Origin: an uncultured Synechococcus sp.
Lineage (GTDB): Bacteria; Cyanobacteriota; Cyanobacteriia; PCC-6307; Cyanobiaceae
DNA: 59,875 bases
NCBI GenBank assembly: GCA_913050565.1
Contig: CAJWZW010000003.1
Location: forward strand, 1 to 59,875
Direction of reading: 5' to 3'
In this document: piece after piece, positions 1 through 9,620 of the stretch
Numbering within the stretch: the stretch's first letter is position 1
Layout of the letters: every line of letters starts with the position of its first letter
Program-made: the position numbers and the translations under genes
Notes under the pieces: generated by a model
Seen by the model: only the letters and a program-made list of their open reading frames with translations
Told to the model about the DNA's origin: nothing
Databases searched by the model: none

Positions 1-2
1 TG

Positions 3-1223
3 ATGCTGTTCGAGGTGAGTCACTTCACCTTCGACAAGCCCATGTATGAGCAGGGCTTCATCTGCATGCCTCACGTCGCAACCCTCGGTTACGGCGTAGG
101 CCCCGGCGGAGAAGTCACTGATCTCTTCCCCTTCTTTGTGGTCGGTGTTCTTCACCTGATCAGTTCAGCTGTCCTCGGCCTTGGTGGCCTGTATCACGCT
201 CTGCGTGGTCCCGAGATTCTGGAGAACTATTCCTCCTTCTTCTCGCAGGACTGGCGTGACAAGAATCAGATGACCAACATCATTGGTTATCACCTGATTC
301 TTCTGGGCGTCGGCTGCCTCCTGCTCGTCTTCAAGGCGATGTTCTTCGGCGGCGTTTACGACACCTGGGCTCCGGGTGGTGGTGATGTTCGCCTGATCAC
401 GAACCCGACCCTCGACCCGGGTGTGATTTTCGGATATCTCTTCCGCGCCCCCTTCGGTGGTGAAGGCTGGATCATCGGTGTGAACTCCATGGAGGACATC
501 ATCGGCGGCCACATCTGGCTGGGACTGACCCTGATCTTCGGTGGCATCTGGCACGCCATCACCAAGCCTTTCGGCTGGGTGCGCCGCGCCTTCATCTGGA
601 ACGGTGAGGCCTACCTGAGCTACAGCCTCGGCGCTCTGAGCTTCATGAGCTTCATCGCCTCGGCTTACATCTGGTTCAACAACACCGCTTATCCCTCCGA
701 ATTCTGGGGTCCTACCAACGCTGAGGCCTCCCAGGCTCAGAGCTTCACCTTCCTGGTTCGTGACCAGCGCCTCGGCGCCAACATCGGCTCCGCCATGGGT
801 CCGACCGGACTGGGCAAATACCTGATGCGTTCACCCACCGGTGAAATCATCTTCGGTGGTGAAACGATGCGCTTCTGGGACTTCCGCGGTCCCTGGCTTG
901 AGCCCCTTCGTGGACCCAACGGTCTCAGCCTCGACAAGCTGCAGAACGACATTCAGCCCTGGCAGGTTCGTCGGGCCGCTGAATACATGACCCACGCCCC
1001 CAACGCATCCATCAACTCCGTTGGCGGAATCATCACCGAGCCCAACTCGGTGAACTACGTGAACCTCCGTCAGTGGCTGGGTGCCACGCAGTTCATCCTT
1101 GCTTTCTTCTTCCTGATCGGCCATCTCTGGCACGCCGGCCGCGCCCGTGCTGCTGCAGCTGGTTTCGAGAAGGGTATTGACCGCAAGGCAGAACCTGTTC
1201 TGGGTATGCCTGATCTCGACTGA
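3..1223 (+). CDS. psbC: Photosystem II CP43 chlorophyll-binding protein, 5'-truncated by window edge
   Basis: [19 protein letters not shown]...[39 protein letters not shown] matches CP43; the first Met is probably internal (about 55 N-terminal residues missing). Confidence 0.97.
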   Translation: MLFEVSHFTFDKPMYEQGFICMPHVATLGYGVGPGGEVTDLFPFFVVGVLHLISSAVLGLGGLYHALRGPEILENYSSFFSQDWRDKNQMTNIIGYHLILLGVGCLLLVFKAMFFGGVYDTWAPGGGDVRLITNPTLDPGVIFGYLFRAPFGGEGWIIGVNSMEDIIGGHIWLGLTLIFGGIWHAITKPFGWVRRAFIWNGEAYLSYSLGALSFMSFIASAYIWFNNTAYPSEFWGPTNAEASQAQSFTFLVRDQRLGANIGSAMGPTGLGKYLMRSPTGEIIFGGETMRFWDFRGPWLEPLRGPNGLSLDKLQNDIQPWQVRRAAEYMTHAPNASINSVGGIITEPNSVNYVNLRQWLGATQFILAFFFLIGHLWHAGRARAAAAGFEKGIDRKAEPVLGMPDLD

Positions 1224-1248
1224 TCATCCATCAAGCGATCGTCCATCA

Positions 1249-1277
1249 CCCCCGCCGCAAGGCGGGGGTTTTTATTT
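1249..1277 (+). terminator. Intrinsic terminator after psbC
   Basis: CCCCCGCC-GCAA-GGCGGGGG followed by TTTTTATTT. Confidence 0.93.
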
Positions 1278-1326
1278 GGGAGAGGGCAACTCACTTCCGT
1301 AGCCTGCATCCACCGATCCAGCGGCC

Positions 1327-2469
1327 GTGAACGCAGGCAACAACACCCGGGTGATCCACCACGGGAGCAGCTATGCGGAAGACACCGGCACCGTGATGCC
1401 GCCGATCTTCCCGACCAGCACCTTTGCTCACGGAAACCAGGCAGGCTTCGACTACACCCGTTCCGGCAATCCGAATTTCCGCATCCTGGATGGCGTCCTG
1501 GCTTCGCTTGAAGGCTGTGAACACGCCACGGTGTTCGCCTCAGGGGTCAGTGCGATCACCGCTGTGGTGTCGCAGCTCAAACAAGGGGATCTGGTGCTGT
1601 GTGAGGAAAATCTCTACGGCTGCACAGTCCGCCTGTTCGAGCAGGTGTTCGCCAAGTTCGGTCTGCGCACCGAATGGGTCGATTTCACCCAACCGGAAGC
1701 TCTGGAGACCATTCGTTCCAGGAAGCCCGCCATGGTGTGGCTGGAAAGTCCGACCAATCCCCTGCTGAAGGTGATCGACCTCGAGACAGTCTGCTCTGTC
1801 ACTCAGCCCCTGGAGATTCCGGTGGTGGTGGACAACACCTTTGCAACAGCTCTCGTGCAACGCCCGTTAGATCTCGGCGCAACACTGTCTCTCACCAGCA
1901 CCACCAAATACATCAACGGTCATTCCGATGCCCTGGGTGGGGCCGTCTGCACAAACAACGCTGAATGGCACCAGAGGATGGTGTTCTCCCAGAAGGCACT
2001 TGGGCTGCAACCCTCCCCCTTCGACTGCTGGCTGATCACCCGCGGCATCAAAACACTTCCGTTGCGTCTGAAGCAGCAAATGGCCAATGCCGCAGCCCTG
2101 GCAGACCTGCTGGCTGAACATCCGAGGGTGAACTGGGTTCGCTACCCCCATCGAGCAGATCACCCGCAGCACTCCATTGCCAGGCAGCAGATGTCAGCGG
2201 GTGGAGCAATCGTGACGGTGAGTTTCGACGCCGACCAGCAACAGACCTACGCCCTCTGCAAATGTCTGCGCTGGTTCACGATGGCCGAAAGCCTTGGTGG
2301 CATCGAAAGTCTGATCTGCCATCCGGCGACCATGACCCATGCCGCCGTTTCAGCCGCGATGAAAGCGAAACTGGGAATTGATGAAGGACTGGTGCGCTTT
2401 TCCGTGGGTTGCGAAGACCTGGAGGATCTTCAGGCCGATCTGCAGAAGGCTCTGGAGTCGCTGGTGTGA
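1327..2469 (+). CDS. Cystathionine gamma-synthase/beta-lyase family PLP enzyme
   Basis: Cys/Met-metabolism PLP fold; YTRSGNPN motif, active-site Lys context SLTSTTKYINGHSDALGG. Confidence 0.9.
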   Translation: MNAGNNTRVIHHGSSYAEDTGTVMPPIFPTSTFAHGNQAGFDYTRSGNPNFRILDGVLASLEGCEHATVFASGVSAITAVVSQLKQGDLVLCEENLYGCTVRLFEQVFAKFGLRTEWVDFTQPEALETIRSRKPAMVWLESPTNPLLKVIDLETVCSVTQPLEIPVVVDNTFATALVQRPLDLGATLSLTSTTKYINGHSDALGGAVCTNNAEWHQRMVFSQKALGLQPSPFDCWLITRGIKTLPLRLKQQMANAAALADLLAEHPRVNWVRYPHRADHPQHSIARQQMSAGGAIVTVSFDADQQQTYALCKCLRWFTMAESLGGIESLICHPATMTHAAVSAAMKAKLGIDEGLVRFSVGCEDLEDLQADLQKALESLV

Positions 2470-3920
2470 GTGCCCGCGATCTGCTGAAGGATCCAGCCTG
2501 GCAGGGTTCGGACCTGGGGCACCCTCTGCCCGATACACCCCATGCTGTGTCGGTGGCCCTGCCGCGCTGGCGGGACGTGATCGCCTACGAAGAGAACGAG
2601 GTGGCATGCCGCGCAGCTCTGCAGACCATTTACCCGCGTTTCGGGATCCATCCCCTTTTGCAGCAGGTCACCGCTGCAGACAGCAGACCGGACAGCACTC
2701 TGTGGCCATACCCGACAACAGCCGCGGCCACTGAGGCACAGAAGCATTGCCATCGCAAGAACCCAAAGGCCCACACCCGAATCGTCAACATCTCCGGGTT
2801 GTTCTGTCTGCAGGCCGATGCCGCGGCAACTCCCGATGCCAAGGCTTTCTGGCAGCACACCGGCCTGGGAGCGTCGTCGCGTCTTGCCGCGATCGCACTC
2901 GGTGAAGATCCATGGCCCGGCGCAGGAGCCGGAGACAAGGCCCGCCTCAGGATCCGTGAACGGCTGGCAGCCATCCACAGCACAACCACCTCTCGCATCA
3001 GCCTGCATCCAGCAGGCATGGCTGCCCTGCATGCAGCGCTGAAAGCCGTGCAATCGCTGCGGCCTGGTCTCACCACGCTGCAACTGGGATTTCCCTATGT
3101 GGATGTGTTCAAACAACCTCAGGTCGTCTTCCACGGCGGAGAGCTGGTGCAGGGCGATGACCTCTCTGAGGTGGAGGCAGCGCTTGACCGGCTGAACCCC
3201 GGTGCCGTGGTCGTTGAACTGCCAAGCAATCCGCTGCTTCGCTGCGTGGATCTCCCTGCCGTCTGTGAACGTGCCCATTCCCGTGGAGTTCCGGTGATCG
3301 CCGATGACACCATCGGCACCGCCTTGAACCTTGAGGCACTGCCCTATGTCGACCTGCTCTTCACATCACTGACGAAGAGTTTTGCCGGCCGCGGTGATGT
3401 GATGGCTGGAAGCCTGGTTGTCAGCCCGCACTCCCCCTGGAGTGAACAGCTCATGGGAGCCCTGAGGCCCGCTGCCGGCCTCAGCGATGCCGATGCCATC
3501 GCCCTCGAGCAGGCCAGTCGGGATGTTGAGGAGCGAGTGCCAGAACTGGATCACAATTGCCTCGTCCTCGCGGAGCGACTCCAGCAGCATCAGGCCATCG
3601 AGAAGGTTCTGCACCCAAGCAAGTGCAGCAACTACAGGGCTCTGATGAGGAGAGGAGCTGGCCACGGCTGCCTGCTGTCCTTCGTTTTGAAGGAGGGTGA
3701 AACAAAAGCGCAACGTGTTTACGACGCTCTGAGAGTCAGCAAAGGACCCAGCCTCGGCACCGGTTTCACCCTCGTCTGCCCTTACACGCAACTGGCTCAC
3801 TACAACGAACTGGACTGGGCTGAACGATGCGGCGTCCCTTCTCATCTGCTGCGGGTCTCCGTGGGATTGGAGGATCCGAATGAGCTTTGGGAACGCTTTG
3901 AATTAGCACTTGATGCCTAA
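2466..3920 (+). CDS. Divergent cystathionine gamma-synthase-like PLP enzyme (about 484 aa)
   Basis: PLP Lys context LLFTSLTKSFAGRGDVMAG; GTG start at 2466 overlaps upstream TGA (GTGTGA), preferred over the track start at 2409. Confidence 0.82.
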   Translation: MSARDLLKDPAWQGSDLGHPLPDTPHAVSVALPRWRDVIAYEENEVACRAALQTIYPRFGIHPLLQQVTAADSRPDSTLWPYPTTAAATEAQKHCHRKNPKAHTRIVNISGLFCLQADAAATPDAKAFWQHTGLGASSRLAAIALGEDPWPGAGAGDKARLRIRERLAAIHSTTTSRISLHPAGMAALHAALKAVQSLRPGLTTLQLGFPYVDVFKQPQVVFHGGELVQGDDLSEVEAALDRLNPGAVVVELPSNPLLRCVDLPAVCERAHSRGVPVIADDTIGTALNLEALPYVDLLFTSLTKSFAGRGDVMAGSLVVSPHSPWSEQLMGALRPAAGLSDADAIALEQASRDVEERVPELDHNCLVLAERLQQHQAIEKVLHPSKCSNYRALMRRGAGHGCLLSFVLKEGETKAQRVYDALRVSKGPSLGTGFTLVCPYTQLAHYNELDWAERCGVPSHLLRVSVGLEDPNELWERFELALDA

Positions 3921-4022
3921 ATGTGTACTGGACGACAACAGTCTTTGAAAAATGTCTTAAGTGGGCCATCAACTTTGGTTTGCACTGCGTAAGTTGACGG
4001 ATTGGTGCCTACTCCACCTGCA

Positions 4023-5009
4023 ATGGCTCGCATTTACGACGACAACAGCCTCGCCATCGGCAACACTCCGCTAGTGAAACTGAACAGCGTCACCAAGAAC
4101 TGCAAGGCCACAGTGCTTGCCAAGGTGGAAGGACGCAATCCGGCCTACAGCGTCAAATGCAGGATCGGCGCCAACATGATCTGGGAGGCTGAGAAAAGCG
4201 GCAAACTCACCAAGGACAAGGTGATCGTCGAGCCAACATCCGGCAACACCGGCATCGCACTGGCCTTCACGGCTGCGGCACGGGGCTACAAGCTCATCCT
4301 GACGATGCCTGAATCAATGTCGATCGAACGCCGTCGAATGATGGCCGTTCTGGGCGCTGAACTGGTTCTCACCGAAGCCGCCAAGGGCATGCCTGGAGCC
4401 ATCGCCAAGGCCAAGGAGATCGCCGAAACCGACCCGGCCAAATATTTCATGCCCGGGCAGTTTGAGAATCCGGCCAACCCCGACATCCACTTCAAGACCA
4501 CTGGTCCGGAAATCTGGAACGATTGCGATGGCGCCATCGATGTGCTGGTTGCCGGCGTCGGCACCGGTGGAACCATCACCGGTGTTTCGCGGTACATCAA
4601 AAACGAGGCCGGCAAGGCGATTGAATCTGTGGCCGTGGAACCAAGCCACAGCCCCGTGATCACCCAGACCATGAATGGGGAGGCCGTCAAGCCTGGTCCG
4701 CACAAAATTCAGGGCATCGGAGCCGGCTTCATTCCCAAGAATCTGGACCTGTCTGTGGTCGACAAAGTTGAGCAGGTCACCAACGATGAATCGGTGGCCA
4801 TGGCCCTGAGGCTGGCCGAGGAGGAGGGACTGCTGGTGGGGATCTCCTGCGGCGCTGCAGCGGCTGCTGCGATTCGCCTGGCTGAAAAGGATGAGTACGC
4901 CGGCAAAACCATCGTTGTGGTTCTTCCTGATCTGGCGGAGCGCTATCTCTCTTCCGTGATGTTTGCAGAGGTGCCCACGGGCATCATTGAAGAGCCTGTC
5001 AAGGCCTGA
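4023..5009 (+). CDS. cysK: Cysteine synthase A (O-acetylserine sulfhydrylase)
   Basis: [47 protein letters not shown]. Confidence 0.95.
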   Translation: MARIYDDNSLAIGNTPLVKLNSVTKNCKATVLAKVEGRNPAYSVKCRIGANMIWEAEKSGKLTKDKVIVEPTSGNTGIALAFTAAARGYKLILTMPESMSIERRRMMAVLGAELVLTEAAKGMPGAIAKAKEIAETDPAKYFMPGQFENPANPDIHFKTTGPEIWNDCDGAIDVLVAGVGTGGTITGVSRYIKNEAGKAIESVAVEPSHSPVITQTMNGEAVKPGPHKIQGIGAGFIPKNLDLSVVDKVEQVTNDESVAMALRLAEEEGLLVGISCGAAAAAAIRLAEKDEYAGKTIVVVLPDLAERYLSSVMFAEVPTGIIEEPVKA

Positions 5010-5021
5010 TCAGACCACGAA

Positions 5022-5052
5022 CAGGGTGAGCGTTTGTTGAATGCTCACCCTG
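5022..5052 (+). terminator. Stem-loop downstream of cysK, possible terminator without a strong T-tract
   Basis: CAGGGTGAGC-N11-GCTCACCCTG perfect 10-bp inverted repeat just after the cysK stop. Confidence 0.6.
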
Positions 5053-5173
5053 CAATAGCGGTTTATTCAGGACTACATAGGCTGCCCAAATTTCAGATTA
5101 AGCGAATCGACTCAAAAATAATTCTCAGCAGTTCCAGAGCAATACAAAAAGCCTTCACCGAATCAATTTCATC

Positions 5174-6541
5174 TTAACTTTCCAATAAAGTAAGATTTTT
5201 ATGGAGAGCTGGTATGAACAATGATTTGAAGATCATGGAGATGAGAACAGCTCCACAGACGACATCTGCCATGAAATTGAATGAGGCAGGCGTAAGCGCA
5301 CTGGACACATCCAATCCGAATGTCTGCTCAAGCATTGCCGGAGCAGTGACAACCAGTGCCATTGAGATCGCACCCTTGGGACTGAAAGAAGCGAGAAGCT
5401 TTTTCTCTCTCGATGGCACCTGAGTCCCTCGAAAAAACAGAAAAACTGAGATCGGCCTGATCAAAATAATTCCAGTCCAGGCGTAGAAGGCAATGGGAAG
5501 GTGCACAAAAAATGATGCAGCATCAAGGCCAAGACCGACAACGAAAAACAAGATTGCCTCCGAAGCCATATTCACAGAATCGAGCGATTTCGATAAAAAA
5601 TTTATTTCTTTCTCAGTTGACGAACTGCGATAGGCCATTGACGTAACAACTCCCATCACAAGAGCACACAAATAACCACCTTGGTGAACAACAACAAAAG
5701 TAACGACATAACCTGCAAACACAAATGCCAAAGCAGCAAGAACAAGTTGAGAACTGGATGTCACCAGGAAGCGGATGACAAGCGTCAACATGAAACCAAA
5801 GACCAGACCTGTAACAGAACCAAGGCAAGCGCCATAGAAAATTTGAGACAACAAATCACCACCTTGATAGGCTTCAAACCCAGGATTAAGCTTGAGCCAG
5901 AAAAGAACAGCCAGCTCAGCAACAGCGACAGCAATTGAGGCGGATATTGCCGTTTCAACTTTAAAAATATCAGCCAAGATGCTTTCAAAATCTTTTATTT
6001 TTCCCGAAACAAATGCGAACGCATTCCAATCCTGAACAGCAATAGACGCAACGATCACCACAGTCATCAAAGACACGATGCTTGGCTCCACCCCCACCAG
6101 ATACCCAGCCGAGGATTGAAAGAAACCGATCCCAAACTGCAAGTAGAGCAGCCAGAAAATCATGCTGAACCCCGTGCCCAGAACGGCAAGGCGCACGGAA
6201 CTGTTTAATTGCCTGCTTTTCTTCAACAGAGACCGATCAAACGAGAGACCACTGAAAAACAGCAGGACGCTCAACGCAATGGCATGGACCTCCTCCAGGG
6301 GGAAACGTTCAAAACTGAATCCAGAGACATGGGAGAGCAACCCCGTGAAAAACAGAAAGATTGACCCAGGGATACCGATACGAAGTCCGATTTTTTCAGC
6401 AAAGATCGACAGAATCAAAAGGCAGGACAGTGCCATCAGCCCTGTCTCAAACGAGAAATGCAACTGAGAAACCTGACCCAGGGCCTGTTCTCCTGCAACA
6501 GATCCAAAAGAGTCAGCAGAGAAAAACAAATCTGCGATCAT
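5174..6541 (-). CDS. Cation:proton antiporter (CPA1/NhaP-like)
   Basis: Polytopic; LLFFSGLSFDRSLL, FSPKGAISMALVV typical of Na+(K+)/H+ exchangers. Confidence 0.85.
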   Translation of the reverse strand: MIADLFFSADSFGSVAGEQALGQVSQLHFSFETGLMALSCLLILSIFAEKIGLRIGIPGSIFLFFTGLLSHVSGFSFERFPLEEVHAIALSVLLFFSGLSFDRSLLKKSRQLNSSVRLAVLGTGFSMIFWLLYLQFGIGFFQSSAGYLVGVEPSIVSLMTVVIVASIAVQDWNAFAFVSGKIKDFESILADIFKVETAISASIAVAVAELAVLFWLKLNPGFEAYQGGDLLSQIFYGACLGSVTGLVFGFMLTLVIRFLVTSSSQLVLAALAFVFAGYVVTFVVVHQGGYLCALVMGVVTSMAYRSSSTEKEINFLSKSLDSVNMASEAILFFVVGLGLDAASFFVHLPIAFYAWTGIILIRPISVFLFFRGTQVPSREKKLLASFSPKGAISMALVVTAPAMLEQTFGLDVSSALTPASFNFMADVVCGAVLISMIFKSLFIPALHKNLTLLES

Positions 6542-6571
6542 CTTTCAACTCAACGAAGGTTCTGACGGGCT

Positions 6572-7669
6572 TCAAACGCCAGACGCAGCACCGGAGAGAA
6601 CAGCTTCCGGCGGAATCCACATGGCATCGCCATAGGAAAAAAACCGATAGTCAAGATCAATGGCATGGTCGTACAACTCCAGTAATTTTCTGCGCCCAAT
6701 CAAAGCACTCACCAACAACAACAATGAGCTTTTAGGTAGATGAAAATTGGTGAGCAGTCCCTGAACCACAGCGAAACGATATCCAGGCTGAATCACCAGA
6801 TTCACAGGACCGGTGAAAGCTCGCAGGACACCCCCATTCGCCTGAGCAGCACCTTCGAGCGCTCGCACACTGGTCGTGCCCACAGCAATCACCCGTCCTT
6901 GGCAGGTCCGAATCGCTTCAACAACGGATGGTGAAACATCGATCCACTCGCTGTGAAGTTCCAGCTGGGTGAGATCTTCGGTCTCCACAGGGCGGAATGT
7001 ACCCAAGCCGACGTGCAGCGTGATGCGAGCCAGTTGCACCCCTCTTCGCTGCAATCCAGCCAGCAGCTCATCGCTGAAATGAAGCCCCGCCGTTGGTGCC
7101 GCCACGGCACCCGGGCGATCGGCATAACGCGTCTGGTACCTCTCCACGTCCTCAGGGTCATGCCGATTGATGTAAGGGGGAAGTGGGACTTCACCGCACT
7201 CATTGAGCAGACCCTCGATGGTTTCCGCATCCGCACAGTCCGCCGGAAACTGAACGACCCTGCCGCCACTGGCGGAATCTTCAGACACCACCATCAACCG
7301 GATTGAGGTTCCATCAATGGTGAGTGCATCACCGGGACGCATCCGCTTGGCTGGTCGAGCCAGACAAAGCCAGAGGCCTTCACCGCGAGGCTCCAGCACC
7401 AGAAGCTCAGAAACGCCACCACCGGCTCGTCGAACCTTGAGTCGGGCCTTCAGCACGCGGGTGTCATTCACCACCAGCAGATCACCAGCCTGAAGTTCCT
7501 CCAGAAGGTCCCACACATGCCGATGACGCACCGATTGAATCGGCTCCTCGCGACCAGGCACAACCATCAAACGAGCGTTGTGCCGCGGCTCGACCGGTGC
7601 CTGAGCAATGCGCTGCTTCGGCAGGGGATAGTCGTAGCTGCTGAGTTGAGAGTCCCTGGAGTCGGGCAC
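6572..7669 (-). CDS. queA: S-adenosylmethionine:tRNA ribosyltransferase-isomerase
   Basis: [53 protein letters not shown]. Confidence 0.95.
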   Translation of the reverse strand: MPDSRDSQLSSYDYPLPKQRIAQAPVEPRHNARLMVVPGREEPIQSVRHRHVWDLLEELQAGDLLVVNDTRVLKARLKVRRAGGGVSELLVLEPRGEGLWLCLARPAKRMRPGDALTIDGTSIRLMVVSEDSASGGRVVQFPADCADAETIEGLLNECGEVPLPPYINRHDPEDVERYQTRYADRPGAVAAPTAGLHFSDELLAGLQRRGVQLARITLHVGLGTFRPVETEDLTQLELHSEWIDVSPSVVEAIRTCQGRVIAVGTTSVRALEGAAQANGGVLRAFTGPVNLVIQPGYRFAVVQGLLTNFHLPKSSLLLLVSALIGRRKLLELYDHAIDLDYRFFSYGDAMWIPPEAVLSGAASGV

Positions 7670-7673
7670 CCGT

Positions 7674-9041
7674 TCAGAGCGTCAGGCTTTCAGGGCGGGT
7701 CTCGATCAGTTCAGCCAGATCCTTGAGGAATGCGGCACCATCAGCGCCATAGATCACCCTGTGATCAGCCGTGAGGTTGACCTGCATCTGAGGCTTGACG
7801 GAGATCGAGCCATCCTTGGCAGCCACAACCGTGGGGCGTGAAGCTGCCACAGCCAGGATGGCTCCGGTGCCCGGGGGGAGAATCGCATCAAAACGATCGA
7901 CCCCGAACATGCCCAGGTTTGAGAGGGTGAACGTTCCGGTGCTGTATTCCTCAGGCTGGAGTTGCTTGCTGCGGGACCGCTTCACCAGATCCTTCCACTG
8001 GCGCGACAACTCATAAAGATCGATTCGGTCTGCCCCTCGCAGAACCGGAGTGATCAAACCACCGTCCTCCATGGCCACTGCGACCGCCACGTTGATATCG
8101 GCGGGATAGGCCATCCCTTCAGCTGTTGTCGCTGCATTCACCTGAGGATGGCGCGCGAGGGTCACCGCAACGGCCTTGGCCAGGAGAGCCGTCATCGTGA
8201 CGCCCTTCGTTTTCACCTGTTTGTAGAAGGCGTCCAGCTTGTCGGTGGTGATGGTGTAACCAACCCGGAAGCAAGGCACCGCAAGGCTCGCCTCCATGTT
8301 GCGGTTGACCGCACCCTGCAGCGTGTTGAACGCCACCGTCTCACCTGGGCGGCCGAAACTGTTGCCGGAAGGAGCTGCCGGCGAGGCCGCTGACACGACA
8401 GCAGCAGCACCGGTGGCAGCGGCGGCTGTGCCCTCGGCCACACGGGGAACGGAGACGGGTTGTCCTCCAGCCTGCTGGACATCCTCAGCCTGGATACGGC
8501 CATGGGGGCCGGTGCCACGGACATTCGCCAGATCAACGCCCAGCTGGGTCGCCAGTTTCTTGGCCCTGGGGCTTGCAGTGATGCGGCCGTTGTTGACGAC
8601 CGGGGCTGCAGGGACTGGTGCCGGTGCTGCAGGGACTGGTGCTGGCGATACAGGTGCAGGAGGTGCTGGTGCTGCAGCCACTGGTGCTGGCGGAGCTGTT
8701 GGATCCGCAGCAGGTTTGGCTTCTGGCGTTGTGACGGGAGCTGGAGCCGATGAGGCGGGCGAGGAGGGAGCCTTTGCCTGAGCATCGGCGATTTCGGCTT
8801 CCGACTCCACAATCAGACCGATCGTTTCGCCCACCGGAGCTGTGCTGCCTGCCGGCATCAGAACAGCTGCCAGGAAGCCATCCTGAAACGATTCCACGTC
8901 CATGTCCGCCTTGTCGGACTCCACCACCAGAACTGACTCTCCACGACTCACCTTGTCGCCGGGCTGCTTGAGCCACTCGACGATCTTTCCCTCAGTCATG
9001 GTTGAACTGAGGGCAGGCATAAAGATGTCGTGGATCGCCAA
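7674..9041 (-). CDS. pdhC: Dihydrolipoamide acetyltransferase, E2 of pyruvate dehydrogenase
   Basis: Lipoyl domain ([13 protein letters not shown]), Pro/Ala linker, peripheral-subunit-binding and catalytic domains ([17 protein letters not shown]). Confidence 0.95.
   Translation of the reverse strand: MAIHDIFMPALSSTMTEGKIVEWLKQPGDKVSRGESVLVVESDKADMDVESFQDGFLAAVLMPAGSTAPVGETIGLIVESEAEIADAQAKAPSSPASSAPAPVTTPEAKPAADPTAPPAPVAAAPAPPAPVSPAPVPAAPAPVPAAPVVNNGRITASPRAKKLATQLGVDLANVRGTGPHGRIQAEDVQQAGGQPVSVPRVAEGTAAAATGAAAVVSAASPAAPSGNSFGRPGETVAFNTLQGAVNRNMEASLAVPCFRVGYTITTDKLDAFYKQVKTKGVTMTALLAKAVAVTLARHPQVNAATTAEGMAYPADINVAVAVAMEDGGLITPVLRGADRIDLYELSRQWKDLVKRSRSKQLQPEEYSTGTFTLSNLGMFGVDRFDAILPPGTGAILAVAASRPTVVAAKDGSISVKPQMQVNLTADHRVIYGADGAAFLKDLAELIETRPESLTL
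8605..8642. repeat. 21-bp-period direct repeat within the E2 Pro/Ala linker
   Basis: GCTGCAGGGACTGGTGC at 8605-8621 and 8626-8642. Confidence 0.8.
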
Positions 9042-9072
9042 AACCGTCTCCGAATTGACAGATCAGTCGACT

Positions 9073-9540
9073 TTACGAGTCGGCTGAAGGGCTCTCATCG
9101 GCTTCCTCCATCGACTGGACGACACCGTCCTTCACAACGATGGACACCTGCATTTTCCGCACGAGGTTGTCGCCCACCTTCAGCTCGCAGCTGCTCTCCA
9201 GCTGACCCTGTTCCACGATCGCGTCCATCTCCAGCTCCCGGACCTGGGCCTGCTGCTGGAGCAGGTTGCGCTTCTGCTCCTCCAGTTCGTTCCTCTTGCC
9301 GGCCACCTGCTGCTGGATGTTGGCAACTTGCTCCTGGACCCTTGGATCGAGAGGGTTGGCACTCTGACGACGCACCTGTTCCACCACCTGCTGGCCTTCC
9401 TGTTCCAGCTGCGCCAGCTGCTGATCAGCCGCAGCGATGCCGTTGCTGATTTCACGCTCGGCTTCTTCCTTCCAGGTTGGCGTGACCACAGCGCGAACGG
9501 TGATGGGGCGCTTGATGGTGAGCGAGGAGATGTCGGCCAT
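9073..9540 (-). CDS. YlqD family protein
   Basis: MADISSLTIKRPITVRAVVTPTWKEEAEREI plus coiled coil, as in YlqD homologs. Confidence 0.8.
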   Translation of the reverse strand: MADISSLTIKRPITVRAVVTPTWKEEAEREISNGIAAADQQLAQLEQEGQQVVEQVRRQSANPLDPRVQEQVANIQQQVAGKRNELEEQKRNLLQQQAQVRELEMDAIVEQGQLESSCELKVGDNLVRKMQVSIVVKDGVVQSMEEADESPSADS

Positions 9541-9620
9541 GAAGAATTCGCAATGAACGAAAGGGTCTCAGGCGAGGCGCCCCTGGTCAATCACCGGAGA
9601 ACCGCCCTTGCTCAGGACCT

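Noticed and set aside
2430-3278. 282-aa minus-strand ORF opposite the second PLP gene
   Set aside because: Antisense artefact with low-complexity composition.
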